DNA from: Strigamia acuminata
Taxonomy: Eukaryota > Arthropoda > Chilopoda > Geophilomorpha > Linotaeniidae
Direction of reading: 5' to 3'
Assembly: GCA_949358305.1 (NCBI GenBank)
Contig: OX442317.1
Coordinates: 2,918,186-2,982,185, forward strand
DNA: 64,000 nt
In this document: piece after piece, positions 53,741 through 64,000 of the stretch
How the letters are laid out: each line of letters begins with the position of its first letter
Position numbering within the stretch: position 1 is the stretch's first letter
Notes under the pieces: model-generated
Seen by the model: only the letters and a program-made list of their open reading frames with translations
What the model was told of the DNA's origin: nothing
Database searches by the model: none
Program-made: the position numbers and the translations under genes

Positions 53741-56395
53741 AAATTAATTATTAAAAAAAAAATCATAACAATAATTCCAAATGAAAAATAAATCGAAAAA
53801 CAAACGAACAAAAAAGAATGAAATAAAAAAGTGTGCAAATGTGCAAGTTGCAAATGCCACAGGAATGCGAGGTATTTTTATAGTCGCTTCTAAGAAAGCA
53901 GGGTTAGGCCAACTAATGAAGTGCATAATCAAAGCGATCATTACACGTGCAATGTGTTTTTATGGCAACATCGACCACAACAAATTAACTATTTACACCA
54001 GCTGCAATATTCACTATCTGTTTTCTATTTGCCTTCCACCTGTTAACAGAAAAGTGAAGTTTATGGGCTTCAACATGGAGTTGTTGGAGGTCATTTCACT
54101 GTGACAGGTCATGGACATATATGTGTGGCTATGGACACAATTTATTATATGAAACATACGTTAGAAATATGTGACTTTAATGGTCCAGTGTGCATTTTAT
54201 TTACGACTAACTAATAAAACACAATAATGATCGTTTTTTAATCAGCAAAATGCAATTAATGTTGAAAGAGTGACAAAATAAAAGATGACCTCTACTGGCA
54301 AGAAATGTTTTTTCTCTCTTTCCCTCCTTACCTTCAATCTATGCCCAAATAATTGCATTGCTCACCTTGGCAAGTAAAAAGTGGTCCTGAAATAACATTG
54401 ACTGCATACTTTTTCGACTACACCATATCATTTGCTTCTCAAATACTTCTCTTTTAATGATGATTCTAAGCAGCAGATCTTTTAACTCCTTTTTTCACAA
54501 TTTTCCAGCTGGTTTGTTTATTTCAGTACATTAGGCATGGTTGGAAAGGTTTTAGACTCATTAAGTTGAGTAATTATCGTGTATAAAAGGGTCAGTAAAT
54601 CGGTGGAAATGTGTGGCAACCGGTCAACCATTCGGCACTATGAAATTGTAGTTTCTAATTTTATTTATGGCCTAGATAGATTGAACGGTTTCTAGTAAAA
54701 ATTTGAACCCTTTGCAGAAAGTCTCCCGGGGTCAATGTATGTTCCAATTTCGTGTTTTTTTTTTCATTTTTAAATCAAGATAAATGCGGTTTTATTCAGC
54801 ATTTCGATAGATTCGGTTTTCAGTTATTGATACTTCATAATAAAGTGTAATCTGTTCCATCCATTGTTCAAAACATCTGGATTTTCAAATGGGTTTGGAA
54901 TGGTGAAGAAAAAAAATAAATTGCGGTGAATAAAAGATTGAACTTCTGTACTTTTCTCACACAATATGGAGTAAAATGGAGAATAAGTGGACCATAATTT
55001 CCTGATTTTTGGAATTAGTCACGACATCCGTCCAACACTCATGGTATTATCAGACCTTTTTCTAAAATACAACGTTAAAAAGGCTTAGAAAGACGGAAAC
55101 AATCAGGATATATCACATATTTAATTTGCAGCACATCCTCTTTATTGTGCTACGGTTTTTATTGAATATTATGCCACTAGGAAAGAAACTGTGATGACGA
55201 AATATCGATTTTTCTCATGTGTTATTAATTAATTAATTCTAGGGCTCGTTGATAAGAAATGTTTACTTATGCAAAGATGTGGAAATTGCATGGAAACACA
55301 CAACTAAACAGTTTTCTCAAGTTACTTCCTCGTGAATGTGGGTCAGTTCACAAACCCATCTCGAAATATAATAAAAAGGAAGGAAAAATAAACTTGATCT
55401 TGCGAATTTATCACTTGAAAAATTCCCAGAAACAGATTGAAAGAGTAACACAAGATGGTGTGAAATAGGAAGAAAGGATGGAATGTTTATCTGCTAGGGA
55501 AATGGGTCAAGAAGGGGACCTTGTTGATGAATACAAACCCCCTTGAAACTCGATGTAGGAAGATGTTTACCCTTATCTGCAAACTGGATTTGAACAAAGC
55601 CATTGGGGGAGGCATGACAGTCCAGTAATTTGAGTTACTGCTCAAGTAATTTAGCAAAATGTGAAAGTGAAATGAGGAAACATGCTATTAAATTGTCATT
55701 AAAAAGCTATATTCCAGTTCAATTTTGTGTGGAGGAAAGCAAATCCTGCGAATTATGTATGTCAGTAAGATGAAAATATATGTATTTATTTATTTTTTAA
55801 TTTTAATTTTGATTTTTTTTAATTTTTTTTTTTAGTTTTTATTTATTTATTTTTTTGTGGGTGAATATTTTTATTGCATATACAAAGAAGCAGGTGGTTT
55901 GAAAACTTGTTTTTTAATGTGCCACTGGCTAAAAAGAGTGAAAGAACTTTAAAATGGGGCCAGGATGAAAAGTGAGCTTTGCATTTTTCATTTGATCCAA
56001 GATTAGCGATGGTGGGGAAAAAATGGCAGACACAAATGGATTTTCACAACCTTGAAAAACAACTGTTAAATTACTTGCACATGTTACATCATTCCAGCTT
56101 CTCATCCTTTTGCAATTAACAAGAATAAAAGGATAAAAAGAAAAAAAGAAAAGAAAAAAAAGAAAAAAAGAGATTAGGCTTAATTAAATAAAACATAATG
56201 TGCTGTTTTTTATCAAACGACAACATGTGCTTCTGATAAAACCATTATCTCTTGCACTTTGCACTTGAAGTCACATGGCCCAATGATATATAAGATTTAG
56301 AAATTTGCAAATGGATGTCTTTCTTCACTTTATTTACGTTGTAATGGTCGTATTGACGTTAATTTTTCCGATTGTAGGTGATTTAAACGAAATCT
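53741..56395. other. Intergenic region upstream of the PDZ gene
   Basis: 2.65 kb, AT-rich. No conserved coding sequence. A purine-only tract (A/G) lies at about 56137-56172. The exon carrying the PDZ-gene start is preceded by an acceptor (ATTGTAG ending at 56377), so a 5' noncoding exon should lie in or left of this region. Confidence 0.4.
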
Positions 56396-59264
56396 ATGAT
56401 GAAACTATTCAAAAGAAGACATTCCAGCCCACCACAGTTGGTCAAACTTTCATTCCTTGGTCAAGAAGAATACCAAACAGTGACTGCAGTGCCTGCTATG
56501 GTTGTTGAAGAATCAAGCCAAAAAAACATATCCAAATGTAAGCAACAAACAACAACACAGGAAACAGGAAATACACACCACATTTATAATTGATATGACT
56601 TATAATTTGCACATTTCCAGTCCTTCAACTTTAAAATTATCATTATTAATTATTAATTATTTTCTAGGAAATTTTAAATTAAATTAAATTAAATTTTTAA
56701 TTTTTGTTTAATTTTATTTTAGGCCTAAATACGTGGGGAAAGCGGATGGGAAGGAAGTTGGAGCAGTTGAAACGCAATGAGTCAAAGGAGAGACTTTCAT
56801 TTCCTCTTCCTTCTCAATCAAGAGAGAATTGGAGGCCATTTGATTTCGGAAGCAAACAACAAAAACCGTTTCGAAGAAACTCTTCCCCGACTGTGTGCGA
56901 CAGTGTGAGAAAGGGCAGTTCGCTCTTTCGCAGTGTGTCCGCCTCGCACCTCCTCACTTCCGCTGACAAAGAGAATGAGCAGATGGCCACCTGTGGACGA
57001 GACTCGTGCACCAAAAAGAAAAGCAAGGACTCATCCGACAACGTGGCCACTCTCGCCCGCTCCTGGGGCCGGAAAGCGAGTTTCCCGTACGCGTTTCTTC
57101 GTTCGCGGCTCGGAACCGTGCCCGAAGAGGCCCCGACCGGCAAAATGTCCATCAAGACGAGTCCGGAAAAGGCGCAAAGCTGCGAGAACCTGTCGGAATG
57201 CGACAACGCCAACATCGCTTGGGAAAGTCGCGCGAATCGACTGCGCGCCGTGTCCGAAGAGTCTCTTCGCAGCCACAACATCAGTCTGGAGTTGAACGGC
57301 GTGAGCATGGACGACAATTACAATTTCCTGCAATCGTACGTGCGCTCGGACGAGTCCGGCTACGACAGTGACAGTACGCGCACCGGGAACGACAGTCCGC
57401 ACAGTTCTCCGCGCAAAGTGCACAATTTAGCGCACACACAAGACCTCATACTAAGTGATAATCGTTCAGCGGATGCCAAATCGACGAACAAAAGCCGCAG
57501 TTACCAAAGTTGGACGTTGGACAGAAAGAGCCGGCACGACAAACACCAACAGAAGCTCGGAAACGCGCACAATGAGCCGGACATGCGACAAACGAGTTGC
57601 TCAAACATATTTGGTAAAGCGGTGGACGACGAGTTGGTGGATTCGTACGCGAATTGCGCGACGACGGTCGAGGTGGAGTTGGTGAAAGACGAAAGCAACG
57701 GGCTGGGCATTTACATCACCACCAAACAGAACGATGAATTTGGCCTGCAAGGTTACATAGTGGCTCACATTGAGGCAAACGGTTTGGCGGATCGGTAAGC
57801 AAACAACTGGTGCATGTCCGTGACTTGTTTCTGTCGCAGATCTCGCAGATCTCGAGGTTGCTCGTCGATTAACGGCGTGACGGGAATGCTTTATTCATAT
57901 TTTGTTGTTATTTTCCCGTTGAGCAGTTTGGGGGAATGTGGAGAGAGGTCTTTGAGGTTGGACGTTTGAACTTAAGTCCTTGGACAGGCCCCCTCTTGGG
58001 GGGAGTCCTGGAAGGCTGGAATTTTTCGTTGTACATTCGAATCCATTCATGTGTGAATGCAAGTATTCGAGGAATGTTTGTTCAACAGCTGAACACAGCT
58101 CGGTTCTGTTGCTCGCGAACTCGACTATAAATATAATTATAAATATGTGCGCACATGTTTGATTAATTTGTGGATCTGTTGATTTAGCATTAATGTTTTA
58201 TAGTTTGTTTATTCTAAATGGAAAAATGATGGCAGGGGTAATCGGAGAAATTGTTTTTTAAATAAGCAATTTTTTTGTTTTGTTTTGTTTTGGGTTATTT
58301 TTGTTGATGCAAATTCATTTCGTGCAAGAAAATTTACATGAACCAGATGATGGGAGGAAAAATTTGAATTTGATAAATAATAATTTTGTACTGAAATTTT
58401 GTAAAATGAATTGGAATTTGCGAATTTGTGATTGATTTTCAATGTTCGTATGTGGATGGATTGTGTCGGGAAATGCACGATAATGCAATGTACGATCATG
58501 TTTTATTTCACAAAAGCCTTGAAAATGTTTTATTATTATTGTTATTATTTCTTCTTACGTCTGAAACGGTTATTTATCGATTTAGTGACGGCCGGCTGTC
58601 GGTAGGAGATGAATTGATCAACGTGAACGGGATTAATTTGCGTGGGATGAGTTTGAAGGAAGCCAGGAACACGCTTTGCTCCACTCCGAAACACGTGAAT
58701 TTACTCGTGGCAAGGAAATCGCATATACACGACGGAAATTTATTTGCTAATTTAACAAATAGTAATAATAGTCCCGGTATTATTTCACCCGGAAGGAAAT
58801 TTTCTCAGCCTAATATATCACTTTTGTCAGAATCAAAGGTATAAAATTCCGCCATTTTTAAAATTGAAATTAGATAAAAAATAATTTGTATTTCTTTTTA
58901 TATTTGTCCAGATTAGTGAAAGTGGTTTATGTACACTACCACGTCGTTGTAAGACGTCCACTTTACTCAAATTTCACAGCGTAGTGTTTGAAAAAGGACC
59001 CGGGAAGAAAAGTTTAGGGTTCAGCATCGTCGGAGGCAAAGACTCCCCCAAAGGAAACTTGGGAATTTACGTGAAAACTATTTTTCCAAATGGACAAGCT
59101 GCGGAAGAGAAAAAACTCAAAGAAGGTGATTATAGATTTTTATTTATTTTTTTGATTTTCTATTTAAGAGGTCAACGATTCAAAAATTAAAAAAAACCAA
59201 AAACACATTTAAAGAACAACCGGAAACTTTATTTCGAGTCAACCTAATTTTATACAAAAAAAAA

Positions 59265-59295
<31 letters not shown>

Positions 59296-59587
59296 TGAAT
59301 ACATAATATATAATTATAATAACATATAATTTAAATTAATTATTTTTACACAGGTGATGAAATCTTTGCCATAAATGGCCAAAGTCTGGAAGAAATGTGC
59401 CATGCCGAAGTAATCTCCATATTCAAAAGTATTAAACACGGCAACCTCAAACTGCACATCGGAAGAAGAGAAAAAAGGTAAAAATTAACGCAAAAAATAA
59501 GCAAAAAAATAACAACTAATGCTTGTTTTCCATAGTAACGGTGCATTGATATCAAAATCGTGCAGTGAACTAGAAAAACTGGAATAA
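56396..59587 (+). CDS. Two-PDZ scaffold protein related to PDZD2 / pro-IL16
   Basis: Six exons in phase, 618 residues: 56396-56537, 56723-57794, 58586-58838, 58912-59125, 59354-59477 and 59536-59587. The start is the first ATG after an in-frame TAA in the same exon. The N-terminal 360 residues are Ser/Arg/Lys-rich and look disordered. PDZ1 (about 363-455) has a GLGI carboxylate-binding loop ([27 protein letters not shown]). PDZ2 (about 511-600) has [30 protein letters not shown] and [13 protein letters not shown]. The PDZ2 wording is closest in my memory to PDZD2/IL16-type PDZ domains. PDZ scaffolds bind C-terminal peptides at the cortex or junctions; the partner is unknown. Its stop is only 130 bp from that of VPS45 on the other strand. 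Confidence 0.8.
59265..59297. repeat. TAA trinucleotide microsatellite
   Basis: About ten TAA/AAT repeats in intron 4 of the PDZ gene. Confidence 0.85.
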
Positions 59588-59717
59588 AAATGCGAAATTT
59601 TGTACAATATTATTTCCTTTTATTGTGATAAACGAAATGGCGTAAAATGTAAATAATAATCTCAGCCTTAACAATAATTAATAATTAAAAACTATAGTTA
59701 GTAATCGGTTAATTTTG
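59588..59717. terminator. Convergent 3' ends of the PDZ gene and VPS45
   Basis: 130 bp shared between two opposing stop codons. AT-rich; poly(A)-type motifs must lie here or overlap the neighbour's coding exon, so the two transcripts probably overlap at their 3' ends (inference). Confidence 0.4.
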
Positions 59718-62309
59718 TCAATATTGGTGCTGTCTGCGCATCGCTCTTCGCGCCGAATGTTGAGTCGCGTGAGAAACTTCGTCGAGGAAACTCCTCGTGT
59801 TGTGGACGGTGGTTCCTCCAACAAGGACCCGCAATCGCCCGCTCTTGTTAATCTGGTCGACGACGAGCGATTCCTCGTACGTGGCTCCTCCGATTATGAA
59901 CACAATTACATCTTGACATCGATTGGAATAACTTTGATCCGCAAATGGATACGAATTTTCTCTCAATTTTCCTTTGATTAGGTCTTCGAGGACTTCTTTG
60001 AGGAGCGGCGAGTGTTGAGTGTAAATGTTTTCGACACCCTAGTGCAAATAAAAGTCAAAATTAGTTTGATTCGGGAATTATTCTAACGTGATTTTACTTT
60101 TAAGCCCTTGAAGATCTTTTTGGTAAATGCTACGGGGTTCTGGGAAGTGATTTGTCCGTTCGCCTGCATGTGGGAACCGCCAAATTCGAGGATACTAGGC
60201 ACAAGCTGTCAAAAAAAAAGTTTGAAGAATGAAAATTGTTAAATTTGTTCATTAAAATGTTAAATTCTAGTTGGTTTGTCTATTTTTAAACATCAATTTA
60301 ACATTTTAATTAATTATATTCACTCGTTTTTATCGTTTTAGTGAATTAATTCACTCTAATTAATAATTAATTCACTTGTTTTTATCATTTTAATGAATTG
60401 ATTCACTCGTTTTTATTATTTTAATGAATTAATTCACTCGTTTTTATCATTTTAATGAATTAATTCACTCGATTTTAATTTTTATGAGCGAATTAATTCA
60501 TAAAAATGATAGTTCTTGGTTAAAAAAACTAATATCGAGTGAATCAATCCGATAAAATGTTGATTTTTATTTACTTTGGTTAATTTCTCGCTGATTCCTT
60601 TTCTTTTCAACACTTCAATTAAGCCCAAAGCGTCATTGTTGCCATGACTTTCGTAACTGAGTGCATAGAGCAACACCAAACGAATTGCATCGAGTTCACT
60701 AATGTCTTTAATCAGTTGTCTCACTTTCTAAAAATATAAATTAAATAAAAAATTAAATTCCCTCCTTTTATTTAATTTCTTTTTACGTGTAACGAATGAG
60801 AATGATCCGATTTTGCAGCCAATTCCTGTTCGGCTTCCGACACCTCGAGAAGTTTCATCTCGCGGACCAATCGTGACAATTCGCCGATCACAGTTACGTG
60901 CTTCGAAACGGTTCCGGACATTTTTTTAAATTGCGGATAATTTTCTACAAAAACCTTCAAAAAAAAAAAAATAATAATAATAATTTTTTTAAAACGTTTA
61001 TTCGACGTTTTTACCTTCATATCCGAAATAGATTCCACTTTTTGATGACTTTTCGCCTTCTTTTGAAACTCGTCCATCAATTCCTTAATAGTGGCAGCAA
61101 TTTCTCCAAAATTTTGATACATATTCTTAAAAAAAAATAACAATAAGATACAAATAATCACAAACATATAATATCTTTACATCATTATAGAATTTATCGT
61201 GCACAGGAGACAATACGACTTCCTGCAGCTCCTTCGCGATGCCAGGAACGGACGACAAATTCACCCTGTTGTTATTAATTTCAAGTAACTCGTGGACCAT
61301 CGCTTGGTATGTCCACTGGTTGAGCAGTGGAGTCACGGCGTCGCATCTGCGGTCCAATATCAAAAGTAAAGGGGGAATCTCCGATTGACGAAAATCAAAC
61401 AAACCCGCTTCTTTCGCCATAAATTGCTAGAAAAATAATTTCAAAATAAATTAACAAATAAATGAATAAATATTTTTTTTCCTCAAAATTACTCGGATAT
61501 TTTCCGTCAATCTTTTAGCCATTTCGGACGAACTTTGATACCGAAACGTCGGCCTTTTCTTTAATGATAATAAGATTGATACTAATCCTTGGACAGATCT
61601 TTGCAAACTATTCGGCTCCCAATTAACGCCCTAAAAAAAAAATTTAAATTAACGAAAAAAAATGTTTTAAAAAATGTCTCAAACTACATTGTAACATCCG
61701 TTAATGTTTAGGGAAAACAAATGATTGGTAATAGCGACATAATCTGCATAAAACTCCTAAGAAAAAAAAAATTAATTAATTTTTCTTCAATTTTTCATAT
61801 TTTTTTTCAACTTACTTGAACTTCTCTTACGACTTCGTGTTCGTCAGCCTCGGCCAACACTTTGACATCACTTTTGCTAATCACGTTACTAAAATCTGAC
61901 ATAATAAATTCGTTAATAAACAATTTCTAGCGCGACACGGTTTGTTTACATATGTAATAAAGTCCATATTTTGGTGATCGCAATTCCTGAGCGAGGATTT
62001 CCACGTTTTCCTTGGTCGGTCGAACAAACACGATGCATTTCAAATGTTTCATTTGTTTCATTTGTTTCATTCCACGTTCGATTTTGGCGCATAAATAAAC
62101 TTCCTTTAGTAGAATCTCCGACTGGGCGTAAATCATACTGACTATACTCGTCTGAAAGTAAGACAAACACAACGTTTTAGTCATTTTATCGAATAGTCAC
62201 GATTAATTACAATTACTGTGTCTCGATCCATCAATAAAACTTTCATCCCCGGTCCGCTTTCATCGATCATACGCGTCAAATATAATTTCACTGCTGTAAT
62301 GGCGTCCAT
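59718..62309 (-). CDS. VPS45: VPS45, Sec1/Munc18 family protein of endosomal fusion
   Basis: Eleven exons on the minus strand: 62309-62217, 62151-61950, 61895-61816, 61756-61688, 61630-61493, 61426-61181, 61125-61015, 60954-60787, 60727-60575, 60205-60098 and 60038-59718. They give 562 residues in phase (human VPS45 570). Diagnostic stretches: [90 protein letters not shown]. Sec1/Munc18 proteins clasp syntaxins and guide SNARE assembly; VPS45 acts with syntaxin-16/Tlg2 at TGN and endosomes. The model is complete with no broken codon. The last exon is the only one above 250 nt. Confidence 0.96.
60300..60490. repeat. Intronic minisatellite in VPS45
   Basis: In the intron between exons 9 and 10, units like ATTCACTCGTTTTTATCATT followed by TTAATGAATTA repeat about four to five times with a period of about 34-37 bp. 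Similar in style to the minisatellites in 53BP1, metaxin-1 and lamin introns but different in sequence. Confidence 0.65.
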
Positions 62310-62686
62310 TTTTAAACTGGAAGAAGGTTATCTATTTATTTGCCCGGTTTTTTAAATTTTATGTTTTGCTGTTATTTGATTCAGTTGTTTTTTATTCTTT
62401 TATTAAAATTTTATTTTTGGTGAGTTTAATTTGTGTTTGTTTACACAAATTCGTAAATTAATTATTTTATATTGTGCAGGTGGATTAGTATTCAAGTAGC
62501 CTTGGTGGGATTAGTCAGTCCTGGTGGTCAAAGTCTCGCGCGTGTTTAGTAATTTCTAGGCGCGGGAGAATAAATTCTGTGAGAAAACGACCACGAACAC
62601 AATAAATATTGTGTCGTGATACGACTTATCCGTTTGAAGAAAATCAAACAAACCCGCTTTAGTTTGATTAGTTTGATTCGTGCACG
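62310..62686. promoter_or_regulatory. Bidirectional promoter region VPS45 / SMC5
   Basis: 377 bp between opposite start codons, so both promoters must lie here unless noncoding exons extend into the neighbour. The right part (62500-62600) is less AT-rich. No TATA box stands out. Confidence 0.5.
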
Positions 62687-64000
62687 ATGTCGTCTTCGTC
62701 TTCACAAGTGCAAACCGAAACAGTTCACGGATCCATCATAAAGCTGAAATTAAGAAATTTCTTGTGAGTAAAACTCGAGATTTTAATTTGGAAAAATAAA
62801 GATTAATGTTATATTTTGTCATGAATTTATTCGTTTATTTATTTATTCCATGCAGGACTTATGACTCGTTCGAATTGGAACCAGGGCCAAAACTCAACGT
62901 TATAATTGGACCTAACGGCAGTGGAAAATCGACGATTGTTTGCGCGATTTGTTTGGGTTTGGGCGGAAAGACCAAAGTTATTGGAAGAGCTCGAAACGTG
63001 GCGGAATTCATCAAACATGGATACGCCAAAGCACAAATTGAAATCGAATTGTAAGTGGTTGGATAAATATTATAGAAAATAAATTGTTTTAGTCGTTTAA
63101 AGCGCATAAACGAGTGGAAAATGATTTAAACACGTTTTACACTCGTTTTAACGACAAAATGAATTTTAAACAGGATTTAGACATGTTTTGAATTCGTTTT
63201 GTGACTTTTAATAATTGAAATTTTATTGTTTTCGTCTAGGAAAAACACGAAAGGAAGGAATTTCGTGGTTTCTCGAGAAATTCGAAAGGATAATCAATCG
63301 ACGTGGATGTTAAATGGAAAGCAGACAACTTCGAAAGATGTTAGTGCCCAATTTAAATTTAATTTAAGCTAAAATTAATTGAAAAGTATTATTTTTCCAC
63401 TTTTAGATTGACGAGTTAATGGCCAAACTGAAGATTCAAATCGGCAATTTGTGCCAGATTTTACCACAAGATCGAGTGGCAGATTTCGTCAAAATGACCA
63501 AACAGGAACTGCTAGAGAACACTGAAAAAGCTGTAAGTTTCAAAAACTCAATTTCAAACATTAAAAACATTTAAGACGTCACTTTTTGCCGTCAGGCGGT
63601 GCTGGCACGGCGCCATATTGAATTTTCCCAAACAATTTCCTCGCTTTAGTTGAATTATTCTTTTCTTTTCTTTCAGGTCGGCGACGAGGAAATGTTCGAG
63701 CATCACAAACGTCTAAAGAAACTCCAAAATGACATTTCAAGTGTAAATGTCACGTACGAGGCTAATGTGAAACGTCTAGAAAACGAGATCCAAGCGAACG
63801 TGCGTTTAGAAGAAAAGGTTCAAAATTATAAAGATCGCGAACTTTATTTGAATAGAATTAAAGTCCTGAAGCAAAAGAAACCTTGGGTGGTAAATTAGCG
63901 CATTAATACTGACTTTATTTTGCATTTTTTACGTTTAACTTTGATTTTAGGAATACGAAGGCGGTCGCAGACTGTTCAACGAGATGAAAAACCGAAAAGA
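62687..64000 (+). CDS. SMC5: SMC5, structural maintenance of chromosomes (partial, runs off the right edge)
   Basis: Exons 62687-62763, 62856-63050, 63240-63339, 63407-63532, 63677-63889 and 63951 onward cover the first 250 residues or so. The N-terminal ATPase lobe has the Walker A motif GPNGSGKST (near residue 48), followed by ICLGLGGKTKVIGRA. LCQILPQDRVADFVKMTKQE is the SMC5-specific stretch (human LCQFLPQDKVGEFAK-like), then ENTEKAVGDEEMFEHH and the start of the first coiled coil (KKPWVEYEGGRRLF). SMC5 pairs with SMC6 and Nse subunits in DNA repair and replication-fork stability. Walker B and the C-terminal lobe lie beyond the window. Confidence 0.96.

Overview
The window is animal nuclear DNA, most likely from an arthropod and probably an insect. 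Nearly all genes are split by short AT-rich GT-AG introns (many 50-90 bp). Best relatives are metazoan proteins: a nuclear lamin ending in a CaaX box, 53BP1, metaxin-1, endosulfine and the CIA factor CIAO2A. A full-length BEL/Pao retrotransposon is present. I cannot name the species.

Layout. 9-10301 (+): a giant SAXO-type axonemal microtubule protein, about 3,112 residues by my splice model, built largely of near-identical 201-bp repeats. 10755-11549 (+): CIAO2A, an iron-sulfur assembly factor. 11893-12397 (-): endosulfine/ARPP19. 13661-19462 (+): a 53BP1 orthologue with tandem Tudor and BRCT domains. 19918-30901 (+): a GRAMD2-like GRAM/transmembrane protein whose large introns hold small inverted-repeat elements. 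31617-33824 (+): metaxin-1. 33825-38267: 4.4 kb with no supported gene. 38268-39527 (-): an unrecognised secreted, Cys-rich, probably GPI-anchored protein. 40003-42648 (+): lamin. 43190-53740: tandem duplications of the lamin locus, holding a headless lamin paralogue broken by an intact BEL/Pao element (43917-49824). 56396-59587 (+): a two-PDZ protein related to PDZD2/IL16. 59718-62309 (-): VPS45. 62687 to the window end (+): SMC5, incomplete at the right edge.

Most genes are housekeeping: membrane trafficking and contact sites (VPS45, GRAMD), mitochondria (metaxin-1), mitosis (endosulfine), genome maintenance (53BP1, SMC5, CIAO2A) and the nuclear lamina. They do not form a pathway cluster. 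Three pairs are divergent and may share promoters: endosulfine/53BP1, Cys-rich protein/lamin and VPS45/SMC5.

The most unusual content is the SAXO repeat expansion and the lamin duplication with its very young retrotransposon. All exon models were built by hand from splice consensus and reading phase; every complete model sums to a whole number of codons, but no transcript evidence was available.
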